Assembly: GCA_014055525.1 (NCBI GenBank)
Contig: WIAH01000003.1
Coordinates: forward strand, 62,001-126,000
DNA length: 64,000 nucleotides
Reading direction: 5' to 3'
Source of the DNA: Nitrospira sp. CR1.3
Lineage (GTDB): Bacteria > Nitrospirota > Nitrospiria > Nitrospirales > Nitrospiraceae
Position 1 is the stretch's first letter, and every line of letters begins with the position of its first letter. The notes under the pieces are model-generated. The model was not told the DNA's origin. It was given only the letters and a program-made list of their open reading frames with translations, and made no database searches. The translations under genes and the position numbers were made by a program. Below are positions 8,856 through 17,531 of this stretch, one piece after another.

Positions 8856-10447
8856 TTAAGGACGTGAATATGCCGCCGTTGGTCATATTCGGCATCGATG
8901 GATGTGATGCCGGACTCATCAAGCGGTGGGCCCATGAAGGATATCTACCGGCTATTGCGTCGCTCCTGCAGCGCGGCTGTTGGGGGGAAATCGGCGGGCC
9001 GGAGTTGATGTCGACGCACGGTGCCTGGCTGTCGCTCTTCAGCGGCGTCTCACGGAGCGAGCACGGGTATTACTATAACCGCCAGCTGATGCCCGGCACA
9101 TATGATCTCCGAGCCATGGCCGCGCGTGACGCCGGGGTCTTACCGTTCTGGTCTCAGCTTCGCGGTGGTTCGAAGCGAGTCGTGATTATTGATGCGCTCG
9201 AGACCGAGCCGATTCCCGGACTGTCAGGTGTCCAACTATCGAACTGGGCTGTCCAACAGCAGTACAATCACACGATCGCTCCTCCGTCTGCCGAGCCCGG
9301 CGGTCTGCTCCAGGCCGTTCAACGCCACGTCGGTCCGCCGATCCACGTCGATGTATTCAAGCCCGATAGCTCGTTGAGAGAGGACGCGGCAGCGTACCGT
9401 CTCATGCTCACCCGTATAGCAAAAAAGGGCTCGTTATGCCGCCGCGCCGTGGGGCAGGGTCGCTGCGACTTGGCGGTCATCTCGTTCGTCGAGGCCCACA
9501 CGGCAGCCCATCGATTCTGGGACTATCGACCGGGGGGAACACGTCGGGACGAGGCGGTGGCCGAAGGATGTGGTCTGAGTACGGCCATACGGGAGGTCTA
9601 TCAAGCTATCGATCGTGAATTGGGTCTTCTGTTGAAGCAGCTGCCTGATGAATCCACCGTCTTTGTTATTTCGCTGTTCGGGATGAAGGACCTCTATCCT
9701 ACGACAGGCCTCATCGAGGCCTTTTGCAGGCAATTGGGATATCAGGTTCCCTCAGCGGGGATGGATGCCGGGCCGAACGCGCTCGGGTTGCTGCGTCGAG
9801 CGATTCGGCCGGATTTTCGCGCGAAGATGAGCCGGTTGCTTCCAAGACGGATGCAAGGTTATCTGGAGGCCGACCGATTCCGCGGCGAAACGAATTGGGC
9901 GAAGACCAAGGCATTCTCAATCCCCGCCCTCAATACCAGTTTCGTGCGTGTGAATCTTCGTGGGCGCGAGCCGCAGGGCGTGATCGAACCGGGGCCCGAG
10001 TACGAGTGCCTGCTGGACCAGATTGAAGGGGATCTCAAGCAGCTGGTGGACGTCCGCAGCGGCATGCCGGCCGTTGAAAGAATCATTAGAACAGCTGAGG
10101 CATACCTGGGAGGTCCCCCTTCGATTCTCCCCGATCTAGCTGTTGAGTGGAAAAGCACCCCGTACTTCATGGATCGAGTGAGGCATGCGAAGGGTGAACT
10201 TGTCCAGGGCAGGCCGTACTACAACAGGAGCAGCTATCACAGATTCGGTGGTTTTGTGGCTGCCGCCGGTCCGTCGATTCGGAGCGGCGACCTCGGAGAA
10301 GTATCCCCGTTAGAGTTCGTCTCAGCATTCCGGTTGCTCATAGGTCAACCAGATTCCGAGAAGTTGACGGGACGATTCCTGAACTCGTTGGCCCTTCAAC
10401 CGCCCACGAACGCCGGTGCGAAGGCCATACCGACTGAGGCGTCATGA
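8852..10447 (+). CDS. Alkaline phosphatase/phosphodiesterase superfamily protein with altered metal site
   Basis: 531 residues from the ATG at 8852, which overlaps the previous TGA (ATGA); an upstream in-frame ATG at 8804 would overlap that gene by 52 bp and is less likely. The N-terminus FGIDGCD (Asp16) and THGAWLSLFSG (Thr55 in the nucleophile place) match the family, as does the late SYHRFGGF-VAAAGPSI segment with its His. But the usual SDHG metal motif reads SLFG at 274-277, and the Asp-x3-His motif reads HTAAH at 216-220. The protein may thus be a poor or inactive phosphatase, or use other ligands. The glycan cluster suggests a role in polymer or lipid-carrier processing. It ends ATGA-coupled to the next gene. 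Confidence 0.75.
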   Translation: MIKDVNMPPLVIFGIDGCDAGLIKRWAHEGYLPAIASLLQRGCWGEIGGPELMSTHGAWLSLFSGVSRSEHGYYYNRQLMPGTYDLRAMAARDAGVLPFWSQLRGGSKRVVIIDALETEPIPGLSGVQLSNWAVQQQYNHTIAPPSAEPGGLLQAVQRHVGPPIHVDVFKPDSSLREDAAAYRLMLTRIAKKGSLCRRAVGQGRCDLAVISFVEAHTAAHRFWDYRPGGTRRDEAVAEGCGLSTAIREVYQAIDRELGLLLKQLPDESTVFVISLFGMKDLYPTTGLIEAFCRQLGYQVPSAGMDAGPNALGLLRRAIRPDFRAKMSRLLPRRMQGYLEADRFRGETNWAKTKAFSIPALNTSFVRVNLRGREPQGVIEPGPEYECLLDQIEGDLKQLVDVRSGMPAVERIIRTAEAYLGGPPSILPDLAVEWKSTPYFMDRVRHAKGELVQGRPYYNRSSYHRFGGFVAAAGPSIRSGDLGEVSPLEFVSAFRLLIGQPDSEKLTGRFLNSLALQPPTNAGAKAIPTEAS

Positions 10448-11382
10448 TGCAGAAGCGTCCCTTCTTATCTATCGTGATTCCGACGTACAACCGTCCGAAA
10501 CAGCTCGCAACCTGCCTGGAGGCCTGCAGTCGCCTCGACTATCCGCATGACCGGTATGAAGTCATCGTGGTGGACGACGGAGGAGTCGAACCGTTGGATG
10601 ACGTGATCAATCGGTTTCACAGCCGGCTCAGGCTCAAGCTCCTGCGCCAGGAAAACGCCGGCCCGGCGGCGGCCCGGAACAGGGGTGCGTCGGGAGCCGG
10701 GGGTGAATTTCTCGTCTTCACCGACGACGACTGCGTGCCCGCGCCGGATTGGCTGGAAACTTTGGCTGCGCGATTCGTTTCATGGCCGAATTGCGCCGTC
10801 GGTGGTGGCACGTTCAACGCGCTCGCGCATAATCGCTACGCGACGGCAAGCCAACTCCTCATTTCATATCTGATCACGTACTATGGCAGCGTTCCCGGAA
10901 GAGCACAGTTCTTTCCGTCCTGCAACCTGGCGTTCCCGACGAAATGGTTTCGCGATATCGGAGGATTTGACGTGTCGTTCCCTCGATCCGCCGGTGAAGA
11001 TCGTGAACTCTGCGATCGCTGGCAGCAGCGGGGTCATCAGATGATCTATGCACCGGAGGCAAGGGTGCTCCACGCACACCATCTGACCGTGACGACGTTC
11101 TTCCGCCAGCATTTTCACTACGGCTGCGGTGCGTTCCACTATCATTTCCTTCGATCTCGACAGCGACGGCAACCGATGAGAATTGAACCGTTCCCGTTCT
11201 ATGTCAATATGCTGATCTATCCATTCAAGATCATTCCATTCGGAAAGGCGATGCGCATCGCACCCTTGCTGATCGCCTCCCAAGTCGTCAACGCCGCCGG
11301 GTATTTCTGGGAGCGTGCCAAAGGAAAGAAGTTCCCGACCGGGTCCTCTTACGTGACCGCAGGAGCGGACGGTCGTTCATGA
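10444..11382 (+). CDS. Family 2 glycosyltransferase (copy B of a paralogous pair)
   Basis: 312 residues. Motifs run in the same order as in copy A at 579-1484: IVIPTYNRP near residue 10, VVDDGG, FTDDDC near 97 (DxD site), and GEDRELCDRW near 185. The two proteins agree over nearly their whole length. The C-terminal YVNMLIYPFKIIPFGKAM is hydrophobic and basic and may touch the inner membrane. The ATG overlaps the stop of the phosphatase-like gene, and its own stop overlaps the SGNH gene, so the three genes from 8852 to 12380 are chained by 4-bp overlaps. Likely transfers the same class of sugar as copy A. Confidence 0.9.
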   Translation: MMQKRPFLSIVIPTYNRPKQLATCLEACSRLDYPHDRYEVIVVDDGGVEPLDDVINRFHSRLRLKLLRQENAGPAAARNRGASGAGGEFLVFTDDDCVPAPDWLETLAARFVSWPNCAVGGGTFNALAHNRYATASQLLISYLITYYGSVPGRAQFFPSCNLAFPTKWFRDIGGFDVSFPRSAGEDRELCDRWQQRGHQMIYAPEARVLHAHHLTVTTFFRQHFHYGCGAFHYHFLRSRQRRQPMRIEPFPFYVNMLIYPFKIIPFGKAMRIAPLLIASQVVNAAGYFWERAKGKKFPTGSSYVTAGADGRS

Positions 11383-12380
11383 TCCGCACGCTCCTTCGCA
11401 AGCTACTGACGGTCGGGTACATTCTGCTCATCACGCTGGTCGCGCTCGAAATGTCCGTCAGGATCTGGGGGTTTTCCGAGCCCCACATCTACGATCCTAT
11501 TTACACTTCGTTCGACCGCACCGAAGATATTCCGTATATCCACAAGCCCAACCTCACTGAAGCACGGGCGCGCGGGCTCGCCGTGATCAACACCGATAGT
11601 TTAGGACTCAGAACGAAGCGCGCAGGGGCATCGTACGGAGCCAAGCCGTTGAACCAATATCGCATCGCCCTAACCGGAGATTCCTACACCTTTGGCGAGG
11701 GAGTCACGCGAACAGAGGATACCTATGCTCAAGTGTTGGAAGACAGGCTCAACCGGCATCAGCAGGCCCTGACCGTCAGGGTCTTCAACTTCGGCGCATC
11801 GGCCTATAGCGTCAAGCAGATGGCGGCCACGCTTCGCTATCGCATGTTGGATCTCCAGCCGGACTTGGTCGTGATGGCCGTCATCCCCTCGGATTTCAAT
11901 TTGGCTAGGACGCCCATGATCGATGCCGAGGGCTACTTAGTCGATCAGAGGCTCTCCAGTTTCAGTCCACCCGGGGCGGCAATCAGGCGCGCATTTCGCC
12001 AGATTCACCTAGCGTATGTGCTCAGAGAGATTGGCGTGCGCTGGCTGTACCCTGCCCCTGATATGAACCGGATATTTTCACGTGGAGAAATTCCCGACAC
12101 CTACGACTATGTCAGGGAGTTCAAGCAGATGGCGGAAGAACAGAACGTTCCGTGTGTGATCGTACTGCTGCCCAGGATGCACGGCGCGTGGGGTCGCTTG
12201 CCGGACCAGTTGGAACGGGACCGCATAGCCTATATCGATCTGTCGAATCTGAAAAACGAGTTTACGAAGGAGCAGTACGTGGCCAGCCGGTTCGATCCGC
12301 ATCCCTCGGCCGCGGTCCACCATCGAATAGGAGAATCTCTGGCGGAGTATGTGCAACACCTGCCGGGATTTGTCCAGTGA
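11379..12380 (+). CDS. Membrane-anchored SGNH/GDSL hydrolase-like protein
   Basis: 333 residues. A single N-terminal hydrophobic helix (LLTVGYILLITLVALEM, residues about 9-25) should anchor it with the enzyme domain outside the cytoplasm. Block I of the SGNH family is seen as ALTGDSYTFGEG near residue 95, with Ser as nucleophile. FNFGASAYS carries the block II Gly region, VVMAVIPSDFN matches the block III area, and FDPHPSAAVH near 315 supplies the Asp-x-His pair of block V. Such proteins in polysaccharide clusters commonly add or remove acetyl groups. Flanked by ATGA and GTGA overlaps with a glycosyltransferase and a flippase, it probably modifies the exported glycan. Confidence 0.8.
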   Translation: MIRTLLRKLLTVGYILLITLVALEMSVRIWGFSEPHIYDPIYTSFDRTEDIPYIHKPNLTEARARGLAVINTDSLGLRTKRAGASYGAKPLNQYRIALTGDSYTFGEGVTRTEDTYAQVLEDRLNRHQQALTVRVFNFGASAYSVKQMAATLRYRMLDLQPDLVVMAVIPSDFNLARTPMIDAEGYLVDQRLSSFSPPGAAIRRAFRQIHLAYVLREIGVRWLYPAPDMNRIFSRGEIPDTYDYVREFKQMAEEQNVPCVIVLLPRMHGAWGRLPDQLERDRIAYIDLSNLKNEFTKEQYVASRFDPHPSAAVHHRIGESLAEYVQHLPGFVQ

Positions 12381-13852
12381 GTTTATTCTCATCACAATCC
12401 GGCCGTCATCTGTTGGATGGAACGGCGCGAGCGTTTCTGGCGGGGCTGCTGTTACCTCTTACAGGAATCGTAACGGCGGCCTTTCTGACGCGACGCCTCG
12501 GGGTCGATGGCTATGGGCTGCTGGTGTTGGCCACGACCCTGTTCGGATGGATCGAATTCACCATCAATTCGTTCTTCTCCCGCGCCACGATCCGGTTCAT
12601 CGGCGAGGCGCCTGACTGGCGTCCCGTCGGCATGACCGTCATCCGGATGCACGCGCTAGCCGGGGTCGGCGGAGGCCTGCTTCTCGGACTGCTGTCGTTC
12701 CCTCTGGCTTGGCTGTTCGACGAACCACTGCTCGCTCCGTATCTTGCCCTGTACGCCCTCCATGTGCCGATCAGCAGCCTTTCGCAGGGGCATCAAAACA
12801 TTCTAATCGGAATGGGCAGCTTTCGAAAAAAAGCCATGAGCAATGCCGGTCGGTGGCTGGCCAGGCTGTTCTTGATACTTCTGCTTGTCGAAATGGGCCT
12901 GTCCGTTCCGGGCGCTATCCTTGGATCTCTCGGGGCCGCCACTGTCGAGCTCGCCATCACCCGTCGATACATCAAGCCTCCCTTGCTCGGTCACATTGCT
13001 GTTCCGACGCGGCCGTTCTTCGACCTCGGCATCGTGCTGGCCCTTTCATCCTTGGGGCTCCAGATGTTTTCCAGCCTGGGGTTGGTCATGCTGAAAACTC
13101 TCGGCGGGACGATTGAAGAGGTAGGAATCTACGGCGCCGCGCAGAACCTGGCGATTCTCCCGGCGCTGTTCGGGACATCATTTTCTCCGCTACTGCTCTC
13201 GACCGTAAGCCGCCTACTCGCCGAGGGAAAAACGGGACAAGCAAGAGGCATCGGGCAGGGTGCCCTGAGAATCACTGTGGGGTTGTTTCCGTTCGGAGCG
13301 CTCGTAGCCGGGGCTGCTCCCGAGATTGTTACCTTGGTGTTCGGCCAATCCTTCGAGCTTGCGGCACCGATTCTCGCGATCTTGATCGTAGGAGCCATCG
13401 CGTTTGTCATGGTGTCGGTTGCGGCCGTCGTCGCCACAGTGTCCGGAGTCCCGCGGTTCGCCCTGTATTTGAGCCTGCCCTTGGTGCTCCTTGCCGCGAT
13501 CGGGAACTACTTGTTGATTCCTCCGTTCGGCGCCTCCGGCGCAGCCGCAGCGACGGTGCTGTGTCAAGCCGTCGGCGCCGTGGCTGCTATCGGCGTCGTC
13601 CACCGTCTCTGGTCGATCGTTCCTCCGATCGGAACGCTGTGGCGGAGCGCGGTGATCAGCGCGCTGGCCTACACGCTGGCGATGATGTGGCCCACGACCG
13701 GTATCATGCTGTTGGTCAAGTTGGCCTCCATCGCCGTAGGCATTGTCGTAGCGTACTTGGCGCTGCGCGAATTCACCGTCGACGAGATTACCCAGACCCG
13801 TTCGTTCTTGCCGTGGAATGTCTTGCCCACCGCCCAGCAGCAGAAGACGTAA
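12377..13852 (+). CDS. Wzx-like oligosaccharide flippase (MATE/MOP superfamily)
   Basis: 491 residues from the GTG at 12377, which overlaps the preceding TGA (GTGA); the open frame continues upstream inside the SGNH gene but that part does not resemble a protein. About a dozen to fourteen hydrophobic helices fill the length, beginning with FLAGLLLPLTGIVTAAFLTR, and the pattern Arg-Leu-Gly-x-x-x-YG-LL after helix 1 is typical of polysaccharide exporters of this superfamily. It probably flips the lipid-linked repeat unit across the inner membrane. It is the last gene of the glycan run; no Wzy-type polymerase is seen in the window. Confidence 0.87.
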   Translation: MSLFSSQSGRHLLDGTARAFLAGLLLPLTGIVTAAFLTRRLGVDGYGLLVLATTLFGWIEFTINSFFSRATIRFIGEAPDWRPVGMTVIRMHALAGVGGGLLLGLLSFPLAWLFDEPLLAPYLALYALHVPISSLSQGHQNILIGMGSFRKKAMSNAGRWLARLFLILLLVEMGLSVPGAILGSLGAATVELAITRRYIKPPLLGHIAVPTRPFFDLGIVLALSSLGLQMFSSLGLVMLKTLGGTIEEVGIYGAAQNLAILPALFGTSFSPLLLSTVSRLLAEGKTGQARGIGQGALRITVGLFPFGALVAGAAPEIVTLVFGQSFELAAPILAILIVGAIAFVMVSVAAVVATVSGVPRFALYLSLPLVLLAAIGNYLLIPPFGASGAAAATVLCQAVGAVAAIGVVHRLWSIVPPIGTLWRSAVISALAYTLAMMWPTTGIMLLVKLASIAVGIVVAYLALREFTVDEITQTRSFLPWNVLPTAQQQKT

Positions 13853-13945
13853 GCAAGCCACGGTATCCTCATCCATGATTCGAATCTCCCCATGCACGGC
13901 AGCCCGTCGCACCCGCTTCTTTTCTTTTGTGCTAGGATGCCGCGC

Positions 13946-15952
13946 ATGAAATTGGCCTCCGCCCTGCTCTGGGTACTACTCTCCGCCCTGGGTGCGGTCG
14001 CGCTCGCCCATGTAACCGGCCTCGTCTCTCCTCAGGAAAAAGTGAACGGGCTCTGGCTCGTCGTGGCGGCGGGCTGCGTCTACGTCCTGGCCTATCGCGT
14101 CTATGGTCGCTGGTTGGCCAAGCAGGTGATCGAGCTCAACAACCAGCGCGTGACGCCGGCGATTCGCTTGAATGACGGCGTGAACTTTCATCCCACCAAT
14201 AAATACGTCCTCTTCGGCCATCACTTTGCGGCGATCGCCGGAGCAGGGCCCCTGCTCGGGCCTGTGCTTGCAGCGCAGTTCGGTTTCTTGCCCGGCTTTC
14301 TCTGGCTGGTGATCGGCGCAGTACTGGCCGGAGCGGTGCAGGATTTCATCATCCTCGTCGCTTCGATGCGACGCAATGGCCGTTCGCTGCCTGAGATTGC
14401 GCGCGATGAATTGGGCTCGATTACCGGGACGGCGACGGCGGTCGCGGTGCTCTTTATTGTGGTGGTTGCGCTGGCAGGGCTCGGCTTTGCGGTGGTCAAT
14501 GCGCTCTACCACAACGCCTGGGGGACGTTCACGATTGCGATGACGATCCCGATCGGCTTTACCATGGGCTTCTATCTCCAGAAATTTCGTCCCGGCGCGG
14601 TGGCGGAAGTGTCTGCGCTCGGCCTGGTGCTGTTGATCGCGGCGGTGCTCTTCGGTCGCGTGGTCGCGCAGTCGCCTTATGCCACGTGGTTCGAGTTCGA
14701 AAGACCGGCGCTGGTCTGGCTGCTGGCAGGGTATGGCTTTCTCGCCTCGGTTCTTCCTGGCTGGATGTTGCTGGTGCCACGGGGATACCTCTCCACGTTT
14801 ATGAAGCTCGGCGTGGTGTTTCTGCTCGGTTTCGGCGTGATCCTCATGGCTCCAACGATCGAGATGCCGCGAGTGACGGCGTTCGCCGGCGGAGGCGGAC
14901 CGATTATCCCGGGCACGCTCTTTCCTTTTCTTTTCATCACGATTGCCTGCGGAGCGGTGTCGGGGTTCCATGCGTTGGTGTCGTCCGGTACGACGTCGAA
15001 GATGATCGAACAGGAATCACAGGCGGTGGTGGGGTATGCGGCGATGTTGCTGGAGAGTTTCGTTGGCGTCATGGCGTTGATTGCGGCTTCGGTGCTGATT
15101 CCAGGCGATTATCTGGCGATCAATACGAATCTCCCGGCGGACACGCTCGCGGCGTTGGGGTTTCCCGTCTCACGGATCCAGGAGCTGTCTCAGGTAGTGG
15201 AGGTGGATGTGGCGGGACGTCCAGGCGGGGCTGTGTCGCTGGCAGTCGGCATGGCCTCGATCTTTGCGGCGCTGCCGGGAATGGCAGGGCTGATGGCTTA
15301 CTGGTATCAATTCGCCCTGGTGTTCGAGGCCCTGTTCATCCTGACGACGATCGATACGGGAACGCGCGTGGCGCGCTACCTCATTCAGGAAATGGCGGGC
15401 CGGGTGTATGCACCGTTTCGCCGGATCAATTGGTTGCCGGGTGTGTTCCTGAGCAGCGGCTTTGTAGTAGGGGCCTGGGCCTATTTGATCGGAACAGGTA
15501 GCATTTCGACGATCTGGCCGATGTTCGGCGCGGCAAACCAGTTGTTGGGGACACTGGCCCTTTGCGTCGGGACAACGGTCTTGATCAAGATGTGGAAGTC
15601 GCCGTATCTCTGGGTGACAGCGGCGCCGATGCTTTTTGTGGGCGCTATTACATTGACCGGCTCCTACGAGATGCTCGGAATGTTCCTGGCGAAGGCAGCC
15701 ACGCTATCGGGGAGCGAGTCATTCCCGTTGTATCTCGATGCAGGGCTTGTTGTGGCGGTAGCGATCCTGGGTCTGATCGTCTTGAGCGACAGCATGAAGC
15801 AGTGGTATGGCTACGTGGTGTTGAAGAAGCCTTTTACGAGCAGCGAAGTCATCGTCATGGCCGGCGGGGGGGCGACGGGCCGGGTGCAGACGGCGGTTCA
15901 CAATGACGAAGAACGAGGTTTTCGGATACCGCCTGGCGGCGGCTGCTGTTAG
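13946..15952 (+). CDS. cstA: CstA-family carbon starvation protein, peptide/pyruvate transporter
   Basis: 668 residues with many membrane helices. The family hallmark region is present early: LAYRVYGRWLA, then GVNFHPTNKYVLFGHHFAAIAGAGP, followed by GPVLAAQFG and the GAVQDF motif. CstA proteins are inner-membrane carriers for peptides or pyruvate, induced by carbon limitation in enterics. The ATG at 13946 is preferred because AGGA at 13934-13937 lies about 8 bp ahead; ATGs at 13892 and 13937 are in frame but poorly placed. It stands apart from the glycan cluster by 93 bp and is followed after 9 bp by yajQ. A role in carbon uptake is inferred from family only. Confidence 0.9.
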   Translation: MKLASALLWVLLSALGAVALAHVTGLVSPQEKVNGLWLVVAAGCVYVLAYRVYGRWLAKQVIELNNQRVTPAIRLNDGVNFHPTNKYVLFGHHFAAIAGAGPLLGPVLAAQFGFLPGFLWLVIGAVLAGAVQDFIILVASMRRNGRSLPEIARDELGSITGTATAVAVLFIVVVALAGLGFAVVNALYHNAWGTFTIAMTIPIGFTMGFYLQKFRPGAVAEVSALGLVLLIAAVLFGRVVAQSPYATWFEFERPALVWLLAGYGFLASVLPGWMLLVPRGYLSTFMKLGVVFLLGFGVILMAPTIEMPRVTAFAGGGGPIIPGTLFPFLFITIACGAVSGFHALVSSGTTSKMIEQESQAVVGYAAMLLESFVGVMALIAASVLIPGDYLAINTNLPADTLAALGFPVSRIQELSQVVEVDVAGRPGGAVSLAVGMASIFAALPGMAGLMAYWYQFALVFEALFILTTIDTGTRVARYLIQEMAGRVYAPFRRINWLPGVFLSSGFVVGAWAYLIGTGSISTIWPMFGAANQLLGTLALCVGTTVLIKMWKSPYLWVTAAPMLFVGAITLTGSYEMLGMFLAKAATLSGSESFPLYLDAGLVVAVAILGLIVLSDSMKQWYGYVVLKKPFTSSEVIVMAGGGATGRVQTAVHNDEERGFRIPPGGGCC

Positions 15953-15961
15953 GAGGACGTC

Positions 15962-16459
15962 ATGGCTGATCAGTTTTCGTTCGATGTGGTATCGGAAGTC
16001 AATATGCAGGAACTGAAGAACGCGCTCGATCAGGCGACGAAAGAGATCAAGCAGCGTTTCGATTTCAAGGATACGAAGACGGAGATCACGCTGAAGGAGA
16101 AAGAAAAGGAACTCGTGGTGGTGTCGGATGACGACTACAAACTAAACGCGGTGCAGGAGATCATCAAGACGAAGTGTGTCAAGCGCGGCGTGTCGCTGAA
16201 AGCCTTCACGTACGGGAACGTCGAACCGGCTTTGAGCGGAACGGTGCGGCAGGTGGCGAAGATTCAGAGCGGGCTCGCGTCAGAAAAGGCTAAAGAAATC
16301 ACGAAGTCGATCAAAGATTCGAAGCTCAAGGTTCAAGCGCAGATTCAGGGTGAGCAGGTGCGCATTCTGAGCAAGAGCAAGGATGAGCTGCAGGGGGCGA
16401 TCGCGTTTCTGAAAGGAAAAGATTTCGGAGTCGATCTGCAGTTTACGAATTACCGGTAA
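15962..16459 (+). CDS. yajQ: YajQ family nucleotide-binding protein
   Basis: 165 residues, the usual size. The start FSFDVVSEVNMQELKNALDQ and the segment QRFDFKDTKTEI are the family signature, and the C-terminal KDELQGAIAFLKGKDFGVDLQFTNYR is well preserved. The fold is two ferredoxin-like halves; in Xanthomonas a homologue binds c-di-GMP, and nucleotide or RNA binding is reported elsewhere. GGAGGACGTC gives a strong ribosome-binding site. It lies 9 bp after cstA. With two PilZ genes in the window, a c-di-GMP link is possible but only inferred. Confidence 0.93.
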   Translation: MADQFSFDVVSEVNMQELKNALDQATKEIKQRFDFKDTKTEITLKEKEKELVVVSDDDYKLNAVQEIIKTKCVKRGVSLKAFTYGNVEPALSGTVRQVAKIQSGLASEKAKEITKSIKDSKLKVQAQIQGEQVRILSKSKDELQGAIAFLKGKDFGVDLQFTNYR

Positions 16460-16484
16460 ATGGGTAATCTGCCGGCTTTGTCGC

Positions 16485-17507
16485 ATGAACGTTCTTTTCG
16501 CCCTGCTGTTTCTTGCCGCTTCTCTCGCCGGCTGCAATCGCAGCGACCCCATCGTCGTCATCCAGCTCCATCCGAAGAATCCGGACATCATCTATGTCGC
16601 GACGAACGACTACATTTATAAGACGCGCGACGGCGGACAGTCTTGGGCGAATCTCTCCAGAGGCATGAGTCATTCACGGGTGATTTCGATGGCCGTTGAT
16701 CCTGTATATCCCGCGACGGTCTACGCGGGCACGAAGGGAGATGCGGTGTTCAAGAGTCATGACGGCGGACAGCGGTGGGCGTCGATGCGTTCCGGCTTGG
16801 ACGACGCGACGATCTCCTCCGTCGTCAATCAGTTCGTTTTCGATCCGACGGACAGCAATCACATCTTTCTTGCTACGACAATGGGCGTATTTGAAACGAA
16901 GAACGGCGGCGAGAATTGGAACAAGAAGATGGATGGAATGAAGGAAGTGTTGATGGTCGTGACTCTCGGGATGGATCCGACCAGACCGGCGGTTCTCTAT
17001 GCCGGGACGAGCGGCGGAGTTTATAAAACCGTGAATGAGGCAAGTCACTGGGAAAAGGCCAACAACGGGCTGGTGGCGCCCGATATCGTGAAGACCTCCC
17101 GGGCGCTCAATGTTACCTCGATCATCGTGGATCCGTTCGCACCGGACACGGTCTATGCGGCGACGCTGGCCGGGCTCTACAAGACAACCGATGGCGCGAA
17201 ATCGTGGGTGCGTATCGGAGAGTCTCTCGCCGATCAGATGATCATCGCAATGGTCCTCGATCGAACGAGAAAGGGCGTGATCTATCTTGCTGGTCGCGAC
17301 GGCGTCCATCGCAGTGAAGACGGCGGAGCAACCTGGAAAACGATGAATAGCGGCTTTGCCAGCACGAACGTACGTTCGATCGTCCAGAGCGCGACCGACC
17401 CGCAGCTGTTCTACGCGGGGACCAACGGAAGCGGCTTGTACCGCAGCAAAGATTCCGGAGAGAGCTGGGAGGTCATGCCGGCCGTGGCGCCGACTCAGCA
17501 GGGATAA
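16485..17507 (+). CDS. Lipoprotein with BNR/YCF48-like beta-propeller repeats
   Basis: 340 residues. A signal peptide ends in the lipobox LAGC (Cys17), so the mature protein should be lipid-anchored. The rest is a string of about seven repeats, each with a Y-AT or YAGT strand and a YKT-DGG-SW type turn, for example YKTRDGGQSW, FKSHDGGQRW, YKTTDGAKSW, HRSEDGGATW and YRSKDSGESW. This is the sortilin/BNR/YCF48 type of seven-bladed propeller, also seen in photosystem assembly factors and glycosidases. No enzymatic residues are evident; a binding or assembly role in the envelope is likely. It is convergent with the minus-strand gene that ends 24 bp away. Confidence 0.82.
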   Translation: MNVLFALLFLAASLAGCNRSDPIVVIQLHPKNPDIIYVATNDYIYKTRDGGQSWANLSRGMSHSRVISMAVDPVYPATVYAGTKGDAVFKSHDGGQRWASMRSGLDDATISSVVNQFVFDPTDSNHIFLATTMGVFETKNGGENWNKKMDGMKEVLMVVTLGMDPTRPAVLYAGTSGGVYKTVNEASHWEKANNGLVAPDIVKTSRALNVTSIIVDPFAPDTVYAATLAGLYKTTDGAKSWVRIGESLADQMIIAMVLDRTRKGVIYLAGRDGVHRSEDGGATWKTMNSGFASTNVRSIVQSATDPQLFYAGTNGSGLYRSKDSGESWEVMPAVAPTQQG

Positions 17508-17531
17508 TGCGGGTTCTGGGATGAGAAAAAA

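Noticed and set aside
13976..14971. A 331-residue minus-strand frame
   Set aside because: Very rich in Arg, His, Gln and Glu with no domain; opposite to cstA.
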